Origin: Neurospora crassa OR74A
Lineage: Eukaryota; Ascomycota; Sordariomycetes; Sordariales; Sordariaceae
NCBI RefSeq assembly: GCF_000182925.2
Contig: NC_026502.1
Span: forward strand, 3,038,001 to 3,102,000
Length of the DNA stretch: 64,000 nucleotides
Direction: 5' to 3'
Part shown: piece after piece, positions 1-8,587 of the stretch
How positions within the stretch are numbered: position 1 is the first letter of the stretch
Layout: each line of letters begins with the position of its first letter
Notes under the pieces: generated by a model
The model's input: the letters and a program-made list of their open reading frames with translations, nothing else
The model's database searches: none
What the model was told of the DNA's origin: nothing
Position numbers and translations under genes: made by a program

Positions 1-61
1 CGAGAGCATGGTCCTCGGGTTGCGCTCCGACCTCTACTACGCCGGCTCCCGAGTCTGCCAT
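1..61 (-). CDS. Possible 5' end of a minus-strand gene (partial)
   Basis: An ATG at 61-59 on the minus strand opens a frame of 20 codons that runs off the left edge without a stop. It would begin MADSGAGVVEVG. The ATG is followed by G (ATGGCA) and preceded by cytosines, an acceptable fungal start context. The distance to the divergent SNARE gene, about 630 bp, suits a shared promoter. No family can be named from 20 residues and the frame could be open by chance, so this is a lead only. Confidence 0.35.
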   Translation of the reverse strand, partial: MADSGAGVVEVGAQPEDHAL

Positions 62-694
62 GGACGTGATGTCGAGAAGGGTATTGGAGGATGGATTCGA
101 TGATGAAGGGAAGGAGGACCAATTGGAAGTGAGCGGCCTACAAGAAAGGTGGTGCTGGCGTCACGCCCGGAGGCTTTATTTTGTACGGAGTACACACAGT
201 ACAAAAAAGCGAGGATGTTTTGACTGTTGTGTTGCTTCCCCAGTGTGCACGGGCCATCCTCAACGGGCATTCTTCTTGGCAGGAGAGCCTAGACTACGAT
301 AGGCCTGGGACCCCCGGGCAGATGCGTAATGGGGCGCTCCTCATGCTGTTGCTGTAACCTGTAACTGCCTATGAAACCCCCGCTGATGTTCCTGCAACAA
401 CTGAACCGCCAACTTTTACCTCAACCACCTACCTCACCCGACCTCACTCCTTGACAAGACAAGACAAGACGTCCATCCATCAACATCACGGTCATGTCCT
501 TTCGTTCAGCTGTTCCTTTGTTCTGCATTTGACCTCCATATACCCTGGGCCTGTTGTTCATTGCATTGGCGGCTTGCTGTTTCGGGGACCTACTACAACA
601 CCTCGGTCGTCTGATTCACGATAAGATACATACCTCTATTTAGCGTAACCTCGGAATCTCGAAGCCCGCAAACAAGTCACCGCCAACAATCATC
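62..694. promoter_or_regulatory. Upstream region of the SNARE gene, possibly a divergent promoter
   Basis: No convincing coding sequence. The part next to the SNARE start is C- and CT-rich (roughly 360-500), as is common in fungal promoters and 5' leaders. The region could also serve a minus-strand gene starting at 61. No specific factor site is claimed. Confidence 0.4.
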
Positions 695-1636
695 ATGTCG
701 AATCCCAATGCCCTCCTCCTTCTCGCTGACCACATCAAGCTGTCGCTTCTTGAACGGCAAAGGGCAAAGACGTTGAAGCTGTCGAGCGACACCCAAGATG
801 GCCATATTTCCCGATCACTTGACCAGTTTCGTGAGGGTCTTGAATCTGTCCGAGCCGAGCATCAGCGTCTCCATGAAGCCGGCGACGAAGCGTATGCTTG
901 GTCCTCTTCCGCTCCTTGACAATGGTAGTCGCTAAAATGAACATACCCATTCAGAAAGGCCTCCACGCTGAACGATACGCTCTCGTCGCTCCAAAAACAG
1001 TTTGACGACCTCACCTCCCAATTCCACGGCTACGCTTCGCCTGCTACCACCTCAACGCTCACCCAACCCAACGACCCTTCTCTCGCCCAAGACTTCGCCC
1101 ATGCCCAATCCTCGAAACCCATAGCCGCGTCCACGACGACTCCCCCGCCCATACAGCGTCGTGCCTCCAAGACTGTCCGTTTCTCGTCACCCAACAGTGA
1201 CCTCGAAGCCCAAGCCTCTGCCGCCAACAAGTCTGCTCGCTCTCAGCTATTTCCATACCGCGATGACCCCGTCTTGGATGACGACTCAGCTGGCTATCGC
1301 GACACCATCGATGGGCACGATATGGACAACACTCAGATACACGCCTATCATCAGCGGATTCTGGAAGAGCAGGACGCCCAACTTGACGCTCTAGGAGCTA
1401 GCATCTCACGGCAACGCGAGCTGAGCATGCAAATTGGCGATGAGTTGGACAACCAGGTCACGATGCTCGATGAGAGCGAACGGGCGGTGGATAGGCATCA
1501 AAATGCCTTGGATCGAGCAAGGGATCGGGTGGGCCGTTTTGCGAGGGCAGCAAACAACAGCGGAGAGGGAAAGCAGATGGGCATCATCCTGGCACTGATC
1601 ATCATTTTGGTGCTTCTGATTATTATACTCAAGTGA
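695..1636 (+). CDS. Syn8/syntaxin-8-type Qc-SNARE
   Basis: Two exons, 695-891 and 955-1636, with a 63-nt intron (892-954), give 292 residues. The C-terminal third is diagnostic: a heptad SNARE motif at about residues 199-262, with ELDNQVTMLDE placing the zero-layer glutamine near Q233, followed at 274-291 by one very hydrophobic tail-anchor helix rich in Ile and Leu. The N-terminal helical half and a proline/serine linker precede it. Qc-SNAREs of this group act with Qa, Qb and R partners in fusion at the trans-Golgi, endosome or vacuole; assignment to Syn8 rather than Tlg1 is by general resemblance and is less certain. The splice keeps the frame (Glu-Ala|Lys-Ala) and the start is the first ATG of the frame. 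Confidence 0.88.
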
Positions 1637-2306
1637 GTATATGGGGCGAGTCTCAATGGAAATGCCCCAAGACACATTTGCTTCAGTGGACACAGACATT
1701 GTTACAAGTTTGTCAGGCAAGTGTTTCCTCAACAGGCCAACATGAGAAGAACATCAACGGCAGGCTTTGGAGGACCTCTCATTCACATTCTCATCCTTTT
1801 TTGTTGGACTGGGTACAATCATGGGTATTTGAATTTCACATTGGCGTGGGGCATCGCATCATGTACAACGGTCGCTTATACAGCAAGCGCTTTGTGGTAC
1901 AGGATGTCATTCAATCTTTTTTCGAATTCGAATTAACATACACACACCACTGGGTCGACACGTGTTTGTGTTTGAATCGGAATGACTTTGTCACAACAGG
2001 GCTGCTCACTTACACCGGACTGCCTAATTCATCGCCGACGCCCGACTCTAAAGGAGACATAGACGGTCTAGAACTATGGCAAGGAGATGACACCTTGTCA
2101 TGTCGGCCGCCTCCCAACAACGACTCAATCCTCCCTCGAACTTGCGACTTATTTTAGTCATGGAACGACCGGACTCTATACTACGTTACCGGTTCTGGAA
2201 ACAGTAGCCCTACCTACAGGGATTGTCCGGTAGTAACCATGTCATACTCGTCATCTTCTACTCGTTCGCTCATAGTCACTGCTTCAGGCCGACGGATTCA
2301 ACGAAG
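1637..2306. other. 3' flank of the SNARE gene up to the tRNA cluster
   Basis: AT-richer sequence with no credible gene. An open frame of about 170 codons starts almost at the SNARE stop, but it has no family resemblance and overlaps the expected 3' UTR. Confidence 0.4.
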
Positions 2307-2392
2307 GGGATTGTAGTATAGTGGTCAGTACTTCTCGTTGTGGTTTCTCACAGCGATCCGAGAGGACCCAGGTTCGATTCCTGGCAATCCCA
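2307..2392 (+). tRNA. tRNA-His (anticodon GTG), with intron
   Basis: The cloverleaf can be drawn by hand. The acceptor stem GGGATTG pairs fully with CAATCCC (2385-2391), with discriminator A at 2392. The D arm reads GTATAGTGGTCAGTAC as in yeast tRNA-His. The anticodon stem TCTCG/CGAGA encloses TT-GTG-G, and the T arm is CCAGG-TTCGATT-CCTGG. The anticodon is 2340-2342. A 14-nt intron (2344-2357) lies directly 3' of position 37, the standard site for nuclear tRNA introns. The usual G-1 of tRNA-His is added after transcription and is not expected in the DNA. A T5 run at 2395-2399 is a good Pol III terminator. Confidence 0.96.
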
Positions 2393-2846
2393 TGTTTTTG
2401 GCGCCCTTCGGTTAACCATGCCTCACGAAACTTTTTTGGTGTTTTCGGCATGGCTTTTATTGAATTATGCTTGGTGACAGTTTTCCATGCCTTTTTTTCT
2501 CGTTTTGGTTTTCGCTTTCGCAAGTGGCGGGTTATTACTGACACTGTCTTGGAGTAGTGTTCATTGCAGTCGGAAACCGAGAGGTATATCTCCGCCTTCA
2601 TGTCACCACCTTCGAACAATCAAGGAATCAAGTATATTGCCAGTCTACAAAAGCCTACATCCTCCCGCCTGACCAGGCACTGCAATCAACTATAAACATC
2701 TTGCACTCGGCAATCATTCATCAACTGAGCCACACGTCTTAGACGGATTAAACCCGAGCTGCAACCCTAGGCGGCGCATCATCTTTCCATGTGCTATGCT
2801 GTGATGTTGGTCCTTAATGTCAATAACTCTTCTAATTCTTCATCAA
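2393..2846. other. Spacer between tRNA-His and tRNA-Leu
   Basis: No gene seen. It starts with the T-run terminator of tRNA-His and is otherwise AT-rich without repeats of note. Confidence 0.5.
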
Positions 2847-2952
2847 GGCAAGATGGCCGAGCGGTCTAAGGCGCCACGTTAAGGTTAACCCTTAATCTCC
2901 TCTCCGAGTTCCGTGGTCCGAAAGGGCGTGGGTTCGAATCCCACTCTTGTCA
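2847..2952 (+). tRNA. tRNA-Leu (anticodon AAG), with intron
   Basis: The acceptor GGCAAGA pairs with TCTTGTC (2945-2951, one G-T pair), with discriminator A at 2952. The D arm region TGGCCGAGCGGTCTAAGGC is the class II leucine type. The anticodon stem CCACG/CGTGG surrounds TT-AAG-G, with the anticodon at 2881-2883. A 26-nt intron (2885-2910) follows position 37. The long variable arm TCCGAAAGGG and the T arm GTGGG-TTCGAAT-CCCAC complete a class II tRNA. A34 should be edited to inosine, so the tRNA would read CUU, CUC and CUA. The first strong T-run is about 40 nt downstream (T7 at 2992-2998), unusually far for a Pol III terminator. Confidence 0.95.
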
Positions 2953-3462
2953 GAATTTCCCATCGTCACCGAGCATCGGTGTGGTGTTTCATTTTTTTCT
3001 TTGTTGTTCAAACCTTTTTTGTCAATGTATTTTTTTGTCAAAATTGGCTGACACTGGGTGTCAAGGTCAATGATGATTCCTCTGACACCTTCTTGAGACT
3101 CAGCGTACAAATCCGCTCTTTACATTCCTAGCTCTATAGATAATAGCTAATATAACAAACTTGAGCTGACAGTAACGGGAACTGGGTGGCCGAAATGGTT
3201 GAAAGTTAGTATTGAGTAAAAGATATTGTTCGTATATGCGAAGTTGGGAACACAAGCTTGAAGTTCAGTTCCTATGCTCAACCACTGCATTAACATAAAC
3301 AAGCCTTCTGCCGTTACGTATCAACTTCCAGCCGGTTATATCGAGGCCACGAAGCACGTCTTGAATATAAAAAGAATGCGCCACAAAGAACACCAAGAGA
3401 CCTCAATTTAAAAACACCAATGGAAAAGTCATGATGGTCCAGTCCAGGTAGCACCAAAAAAG
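2953..3462. other. Spacer between tRNA-Leu and the second tRNA-His
   Basis: No gene seen. Around 3184-3290 the sequence faintly resembles a decayed class II tRNA (TGGCCGAAATGGTT, and later GTTCAGTTCC), but no cloverleaf can be completed. Confidence 0.4.
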
Positions 3463-3548
3463 TGGGATTGCCAGGAATCGAACCTGGGTCCTCTCGGATC
3501 GCTGTGAGAAACCACAACGAGAAGTACTGACCACTATACTACAATCCC
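3463..3548 (-). tRNA. tRNA-His (anticodon GTG), second identical copy
   Basis: On the minus strand, base for base identical to the tRNA-His at 2307-2392, including the 14-nt intron and discriminator A. The acceptor stem is 3542-3548 with 3464-3470. On the minus strand the gene is followed by T6 (complement of 3456-3461), a Pol III terminator. The two His genes point toward each other about 1.1 kb apart, with tRNA-Leu between them. Confidence 0.96.
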
Positions 3549-4019
3549 TGTTACTGAAAGATTCAAATTAAAGTAAGACTTAAGAGAGCAATGTGAGAAA
3601 TCCGAAAAAGAGTCACCCCTCTATCCGTCAACTCCAGGCACCTTTAGGATTACTCGCTTTAGTTGTAACACTGTCGGTAATCCCGCCAAAAAGGCAATAG
3701 TATCTTATCTTGCTTGGGCTTTATCGCCCGCTATCTTCCTCATCCCTCACTCAGATGTGAAACTCTGAAACCCTGAATTTTCCAATCAGTTATTGGCTGC
3801 TGCGGGTTGCAGGAGTGATCTGATGGTTGATAACTGACGAAGTGACTGATGCCGTCCACGTGGGAGCATGTACTCCATTCTTCCTTCTGCATGCGAACTT
3901 TAGTGCGCTGGATGAAGCCACCGTCGACACCATCACCAGAAGAGAGAGACCTCAGGAGACCCAAACCACAAAAGCCCAAAACTCCTCCTTACCCGCCATA
4001 ACGTTATTCGTCGGTCTTT
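3549..4019. other. Gene-free stretch before the P450 relic
   Basis: No credible coding sequence. It could include the lost promoter and 5' part of the P450 relic that follows. Confidence 0.4.
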
Positions 4020-5063
4020 GCCGGATTACCTCTAGCAGCCCTACTTAATGTATGGCGGGCTTGTGAATTAGCAGTGCGGAATGGAGGCCGCCCTTTAGAG
4101 GTAGCCAAGCCTTTCTCGAATCCCGGGGGATATGGCACGACCAAAGTGGAAAGTCAAGAGAACCTATGTAAGTTTGTTAATGGTGATACCTATACGTTCA
4201 TGCTGGCTTGCTGGAAGACAACAGTCACTTTCCCTCCTCAGGTTTTTCTTCTCCCTGAGTGAGCAATAATGCAAATCTTTGTTTCTAGAGAAGCCAGAGA
4301 GGTGGACGGTTTGTCATGAGTTAGTTGATCCGGAGCCTCTGGTCGATCATGATGATCACGGAAGGATGTTGAGAACGCACTTGTCCGACGTCATTGTCTT
4401 TTCGGACGCGGTGAAAGTGTCAGGGACGGGGGGTTGGTACAACCGGGTCGACGACCGGGAGTGCTATATTTGAGGTTGTTAATAGCCCGGAGATTAACTC
4501 AAAGCTTAGGGAGGAGTTAATGCTTTTTTTCTTTCAAGATAACTTGCCGTATTTGGCCGGTATTATTAAGGAGGCGTTGATCTGTCATCGACGTTTACCC
4601 CTGAACAGCCTCTGCTGCGCTACTTCCCTGGATTTAACCATGACAGCTTCTTCCCTTCCACCACTAACCCCCATGGCCTCTCCAAATTACCCTCTTCCCC
4701 TTTACAACCCAAACCCAAAACTAGTGTCAAATCAGCCCAGACTAAGCCACCTCCTTCCCAAAGAGCTTCATGGTCCGTGTTCGCCTGGCTGATGTACCGT
4801 ATCCCCGTGACACCCGGTTATTTTCGTGCGTGCCGGAGGAGGAGACCCAGCAGTACTTGACTCTGACTCAGAGCGATGGATATCTCGTACGGATACCCCC
4901 AGAGACTAAGAAAAGGTTCCGTATGCAGGACCGTTGCAGGGTACCTTGTGGCAAAGGAAGTGAAAATTGCTTGGGTCAGGCGCTGGCGACGGCGGAGCTG
5001 TTGTCAACTATGGGCAACATATTTTGGCGGTTTAATATTTTGGTAATGGTGGTGGATGAGTAA
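4020..5063 (+). pseudogene. Decayed cytochrome P450 gene
   Basis: P450 landmarks appear in order but in different frames. An N-terminal-like segment lies at about 4020-4170 (LPLAALLNVWRACELAVR...). A helix I-K segment lies at about 4472-4590 (NSPEINSKLREEL, then LPYLAGIIKEAL). The haem-binding segment lies at about 4948-5040 (GKGSENCLGQALATAEL), the usual form being FGKGSRNCLGxxLATAEL. Between them the frame is interrupted several times. Two near-invariant arginines are gone: the R of the K-helix ExxR (here EALI) and the R before the haem cysteine (GSENC instead of GSRNC). This is a host gene fossil, not a working enzyme. Its haem motif is the classical type, so it is not a recent copy of the neighbouring P450 at 6747-8162. 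Confidence 0.78.
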
Positions 5064-6103
5064 CTAAGTAGGACTTAAGGTTAGTAGAGTTATTCAAAGG
5101 GTACCATCCTAGGAGGGCGAGGAAGTTGAGGATTTCGAGGGGGAAACCCGTGTAAGGGGTGGTGCTGGGTTAGATGGTGTTGGGAATGAAACCATTCGAG
5201 CAATGACAAGAACTTAGTTGAACCAAAGAATGTATTGACCTTAACCGGGATTTGTGTGGTGACAGTAGACCATCTCGTTGTCGAAATGCAAGGCGCTTGG
5301 GAAAGAGCAGTGATCTTCAAATTGATTGACCATCAGGAGGAGGTTGAGCAGAGGAGGGAGTGATTGACATGGATATTCGAAGGACCCAAGAATATATCAG
5401 GTCGACGATATCAAAAAAAAGAGTGAAGATCTCTCAATATCATCTAGACTTGAATTGCAATCCAGCCCTTGTTGTATGGTATATGTATTACTTCTCCCGA
5501 GGTGACTTCCGTGGCAAGCTGGTAGGTTGGTGCAGCGGGCACGTTTGTGTGACCCCCCTCCTTCCTCCTGTGTCCCCCGGCTCTCATGGACGCTACGCGT
5601 TCGAACCCGGTAGCTGTAAGTCCACATTTTTTTTTCTCCTTTTCTTTTTTCGCACATCCTCAGCTTGTTATAATTACTCACTTGCAAGTTTTAGTAGTGA
5701 GTGTAAGGCGGGTGAAAAGTGTCTGGCCGAGCCTCGAATAAGTGAAACCGAACCGAGATAGTGTCCTGGAGTAGATTGTGCTTTGTTTTGTTTGTCATGA
5801 TAGCAATCCAACGTCTCCCAAACTCACTTGGTTCATCGTGTCACTCGACATTTTTTTTTCTCGAAAAATTTCCCTTGCTGATTTACATGCTGCAAATGAA
5901 ATCAGCCGCAAAGAGCTTCTTGGCTGTTCCCGGTCATTTTGCTGTTCTTGAGTCCAGGAGTTGTCCGCCTCAACTTGCCCTCCTCTGCCAAAACAAACAC
6001 TAACCCCAACATCACAAGCCTTGAGCGCCGGTACTACCCTGTACGCTCTGAATGTCCCATTTGAACTTTGTTTGAGCCGCAAACACTTCCGTTACACACG
6101 CCA

Positions 6104-6140
<37 letters not shown>

Positions 6141-6746
6141 CGATTCAGGTAGTAATGGAGGTAGAACTCTTCTTTCTTTCCAGTAGTGCACACGCAAGAG
6201 TGTTTGGTGTGCTGGCAGTAGGCCTCTCCCGCGCCAAGACTTGCGTACCTCATGCGATTGAACAGGATTTATAGGCGACCACTCTCTCACTGGCCGTTTG
6301 TTCGCCCAAGGTCATCCTCGGAGCAATCAGCTTCTGGGATCCCAGAGGCATGCCTCTGCACTTGTTGACTGTCTCCATGTGGATGGAGATAAGCTCCCAA
6401 ATCTCCCCCACACATGGTTGTTGGGCATTAAAGGACCACGATGTCTCCTGGTCAGCCTCAGATTCAAACGGACGGCCGGGCCTCAAGCGGCAAGTAGCCC
6501 TTCTCATGCAACGGAGAGTATGTCGAGAACCGCGTACTTCGTTTCTTCATGGCGCGGAATGGAAGACGGCCGAAGGGAAAGAGAGGGTGAAATGTTGTGA
6601 AAGATGAGGCGATGGATGGGTATATCAACCTCAATCCCCTCCTCGGATGTCCAGTTTATCTTTACCAGTAAAGCACTTTGGCCACTTCTGGTAGATACTA
6701 TTCATACAGCCTCTCGATCCCCCATTCAGCGACAAACACAGCCAAA
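5064..6746. other. Gene-free stretch between the P450 relic and the intact P450
   Basis: Many stops in all frames and T-rich patches; no gene supported. It contains a 34-base T run (6107-6140). The last few hundred bases are presumably the promoter of the P450 starting at 6747. Confidence 0.45.
6107..6140. repeat. Poly-T run of 34 bases
   Basis: Uninterrupted T34. No target-site duplication or upstream element was seen that would make it the tail of a retroposed copy. Confidence 0.9.
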
Positions 6747-8162
6747 ATGCTGATAGCCCTTCTTGCCCCTTTCTCCCTCCTCATAGCCTACGTGCTCCAC
6801 CATGTCCTCTCCCACCAAACTCTCTTGTTGAAACAAATCTTCTCCCAAACCATCTTCAACACCATCCAGCTCGCCCGCCTTATTGGTCCTCTCGACCCTT
6901 ACGACCCCTTGACTGTTCCCGACCAGGTAATTCCCGACTCAAACTCCGCCTCCGAAATATCTGAAGCCCAAGCACGAGCCAACCAGCGCATCGATGACGC
7001 CCGTTCCATTATTGACTTCTCATATGCCGGGCCTAAAATCGAGTTGGAAGACCGCCTTCGTCTCCGCGCCCTAGCCAATTCCCGTCTGGTTGCGGCGTTT
7101 GGGATCAACACGTCGCTCACCAGTTCGTCGGTCTCTGTCCACAAGAAGTTCCGCAAATTGGCGAGTGCATCGATCAACAAGAGCAGAGCTGATTGGCAGA
7201 AGCTTTATGGAGTTTGCATGGATTTCCTCCAGCGTGAGAAGGCGCGGTATGGAAGGACTGGTATTGGCTTGGCCGAGTGTGTCCGATGTCTCTGCTTTGT
7301 TGTCGTCTTGGTTTCGCAGTTTGGGGTGGACGACAAGAAGGTTGATAAGAACTTGGTGAAGCGAATAACTGATGGAATCAATGCGCAGTGGTTGAAGAGC
7401 AAGGAAGATGGCGAGGCGGTAAAGACGTCTGACTCTCTAAACCATGATTTGGGTATGCTCTTTGGCAACCTGAAGACGTCAGTCGCCGAAGAGAACGGTA
7501 CAGGAAAAGATACCTCTATTGACCCAAGTGAAGCACTCGGGTTAATCATGCCACAATACGAGACACTGTGGCGGGTTGTCCTGCTTACCTACGTCACTGC
7601 GTATTATACGCAGTATGATAAGCGGAGTTTGAAGAAGAGAGTCAAAGACATTCCATCTTGTTTGGGAAACGCTGCTACGGAGAAAGAGGCACTCAAATTA
7701 GCAACGGTACGTCCCCAGCTCAAAACTTGATTAGGAGTTCGTCACTAACACTTGCTTACGTTCCAGGAGGGTCTTCGTCTATATCCGTCCAACAACAGCA
7801 TCTATCGTGCCGCCACTGGCCCTGGACCTCTAAAATCAGCAGACGTTCAAGCATGTCATCGTGACTTCAATGTTTGGGGTCGTGACGCTCTTGAGTTCCG
7901 ACCAGAGCGGTTTGACAATCTCACACCTCTCCAGGAAAAAGCCTACTTCCCCTTTTCTTTGGGATCCCACAAATGCCCGGCTTTTGGGGGCTTCGGAAAC
8001 AGGATGGTCACTATGCTCGTGGTCTCCATGGGGAGGGCTCTTTCTCCTGAGACAGGAAAACTGAATTTTGAAGATGCCCAACTAGACAACCGCGTTGGAA
8101 TCATTTTGCCCACCGGGCGGGATGAAATGGAAAATTGGTCCTGGGATATGGTTCGTGTTTAG
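6747..8162 (+). CDS. Cytochrome P450 with divergent haem motif
   Basis: Exons 6747-7706 and 7767-8162, separated by a 60-nt intron (gtacgt...ccag), encode 451 residues. The first in-frame ATG sits in a good context (GCCAAAATG). A hydrophobic N-terminus (LIALLAPFSLLIAYVL) should anchor it in the ER membrane. The K-helix EGLRLYP has the ExxR pair and FRPERF is the PERF motif. The haem loop reads FPFSLGSHKCPA, keeping the cysteine and FxxG but with H for R before it and A for G two residues after it. Fungal P450s of this kind oxidise lipophilic substrates with electrons from P450 reductase; the substrate is unknown. At 451 residues it is shorter than the usual ~500. An inactive or unusual enzyme is possible, but the open frame and regular intron argue for a live gene. 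Confidence 0.85.
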
Positions 8163-8587
8163 TGAAGCTAGCAAGAAACACAACAGAGTTGGGAGTTCTG
8201 AATGTAAGTTAGCAATGCACCCTGATAAATACCAGCGGTAGGCCCGCGGGCTTGGAAATAAACGTCAATTTACTGCTTGCTGTGTATGTACTGTTTTCAA
8301 TACTGCTCAATCTGACCCATCCTTTTCCCACTCAGAGCTTGCATACTACGTGCTTCTTTCTACCTACTTACCCACGTTCCCACCACCAGCACGAACCCAC
8401 TATACCATTAGCTTTTTGGAGGGTATCGTAATATCAGGGCGGTTCTCTAAGCGTCCTCATGCTGGCTTCATTCTCATGATCCCTTCAAATCCTTTTCCCC
8501 ATTCCTAACCTTTGTGTTCGTAGCTTATCACTTCAACCTTCTTGCACCTCATCCATTTTCGTGACGTCCGGCAGTTTCGTTTGCTTA
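8163..8587. other. Convergent 3' region of P450 and Ama1-like genes
   Basis: The 3' UTRs of the two convergent genes must share these 425 bp. No gene seen. Confidence 0.5.

Noticed and set aside
1633-2157. Open frame of about 174 codons on the plus strand
   Set aside because: It begins at the SNARE stop in what should be 3' UTR and its translation has no recognisable feature.
3181-3295. tRNA-Ser/Leu-like sequence (TGGCCGAAATGGTT; later GTTCAGTTCC)
   Set aside because: No acceptor stem or full cloverleaf could be paired; at most a heavily decayed relic.
6107-6140. T34 as the tail of a retroposed element
   Set aside because: No LINE/SINE body, target-site duplication or internal promoter was seen next to it.
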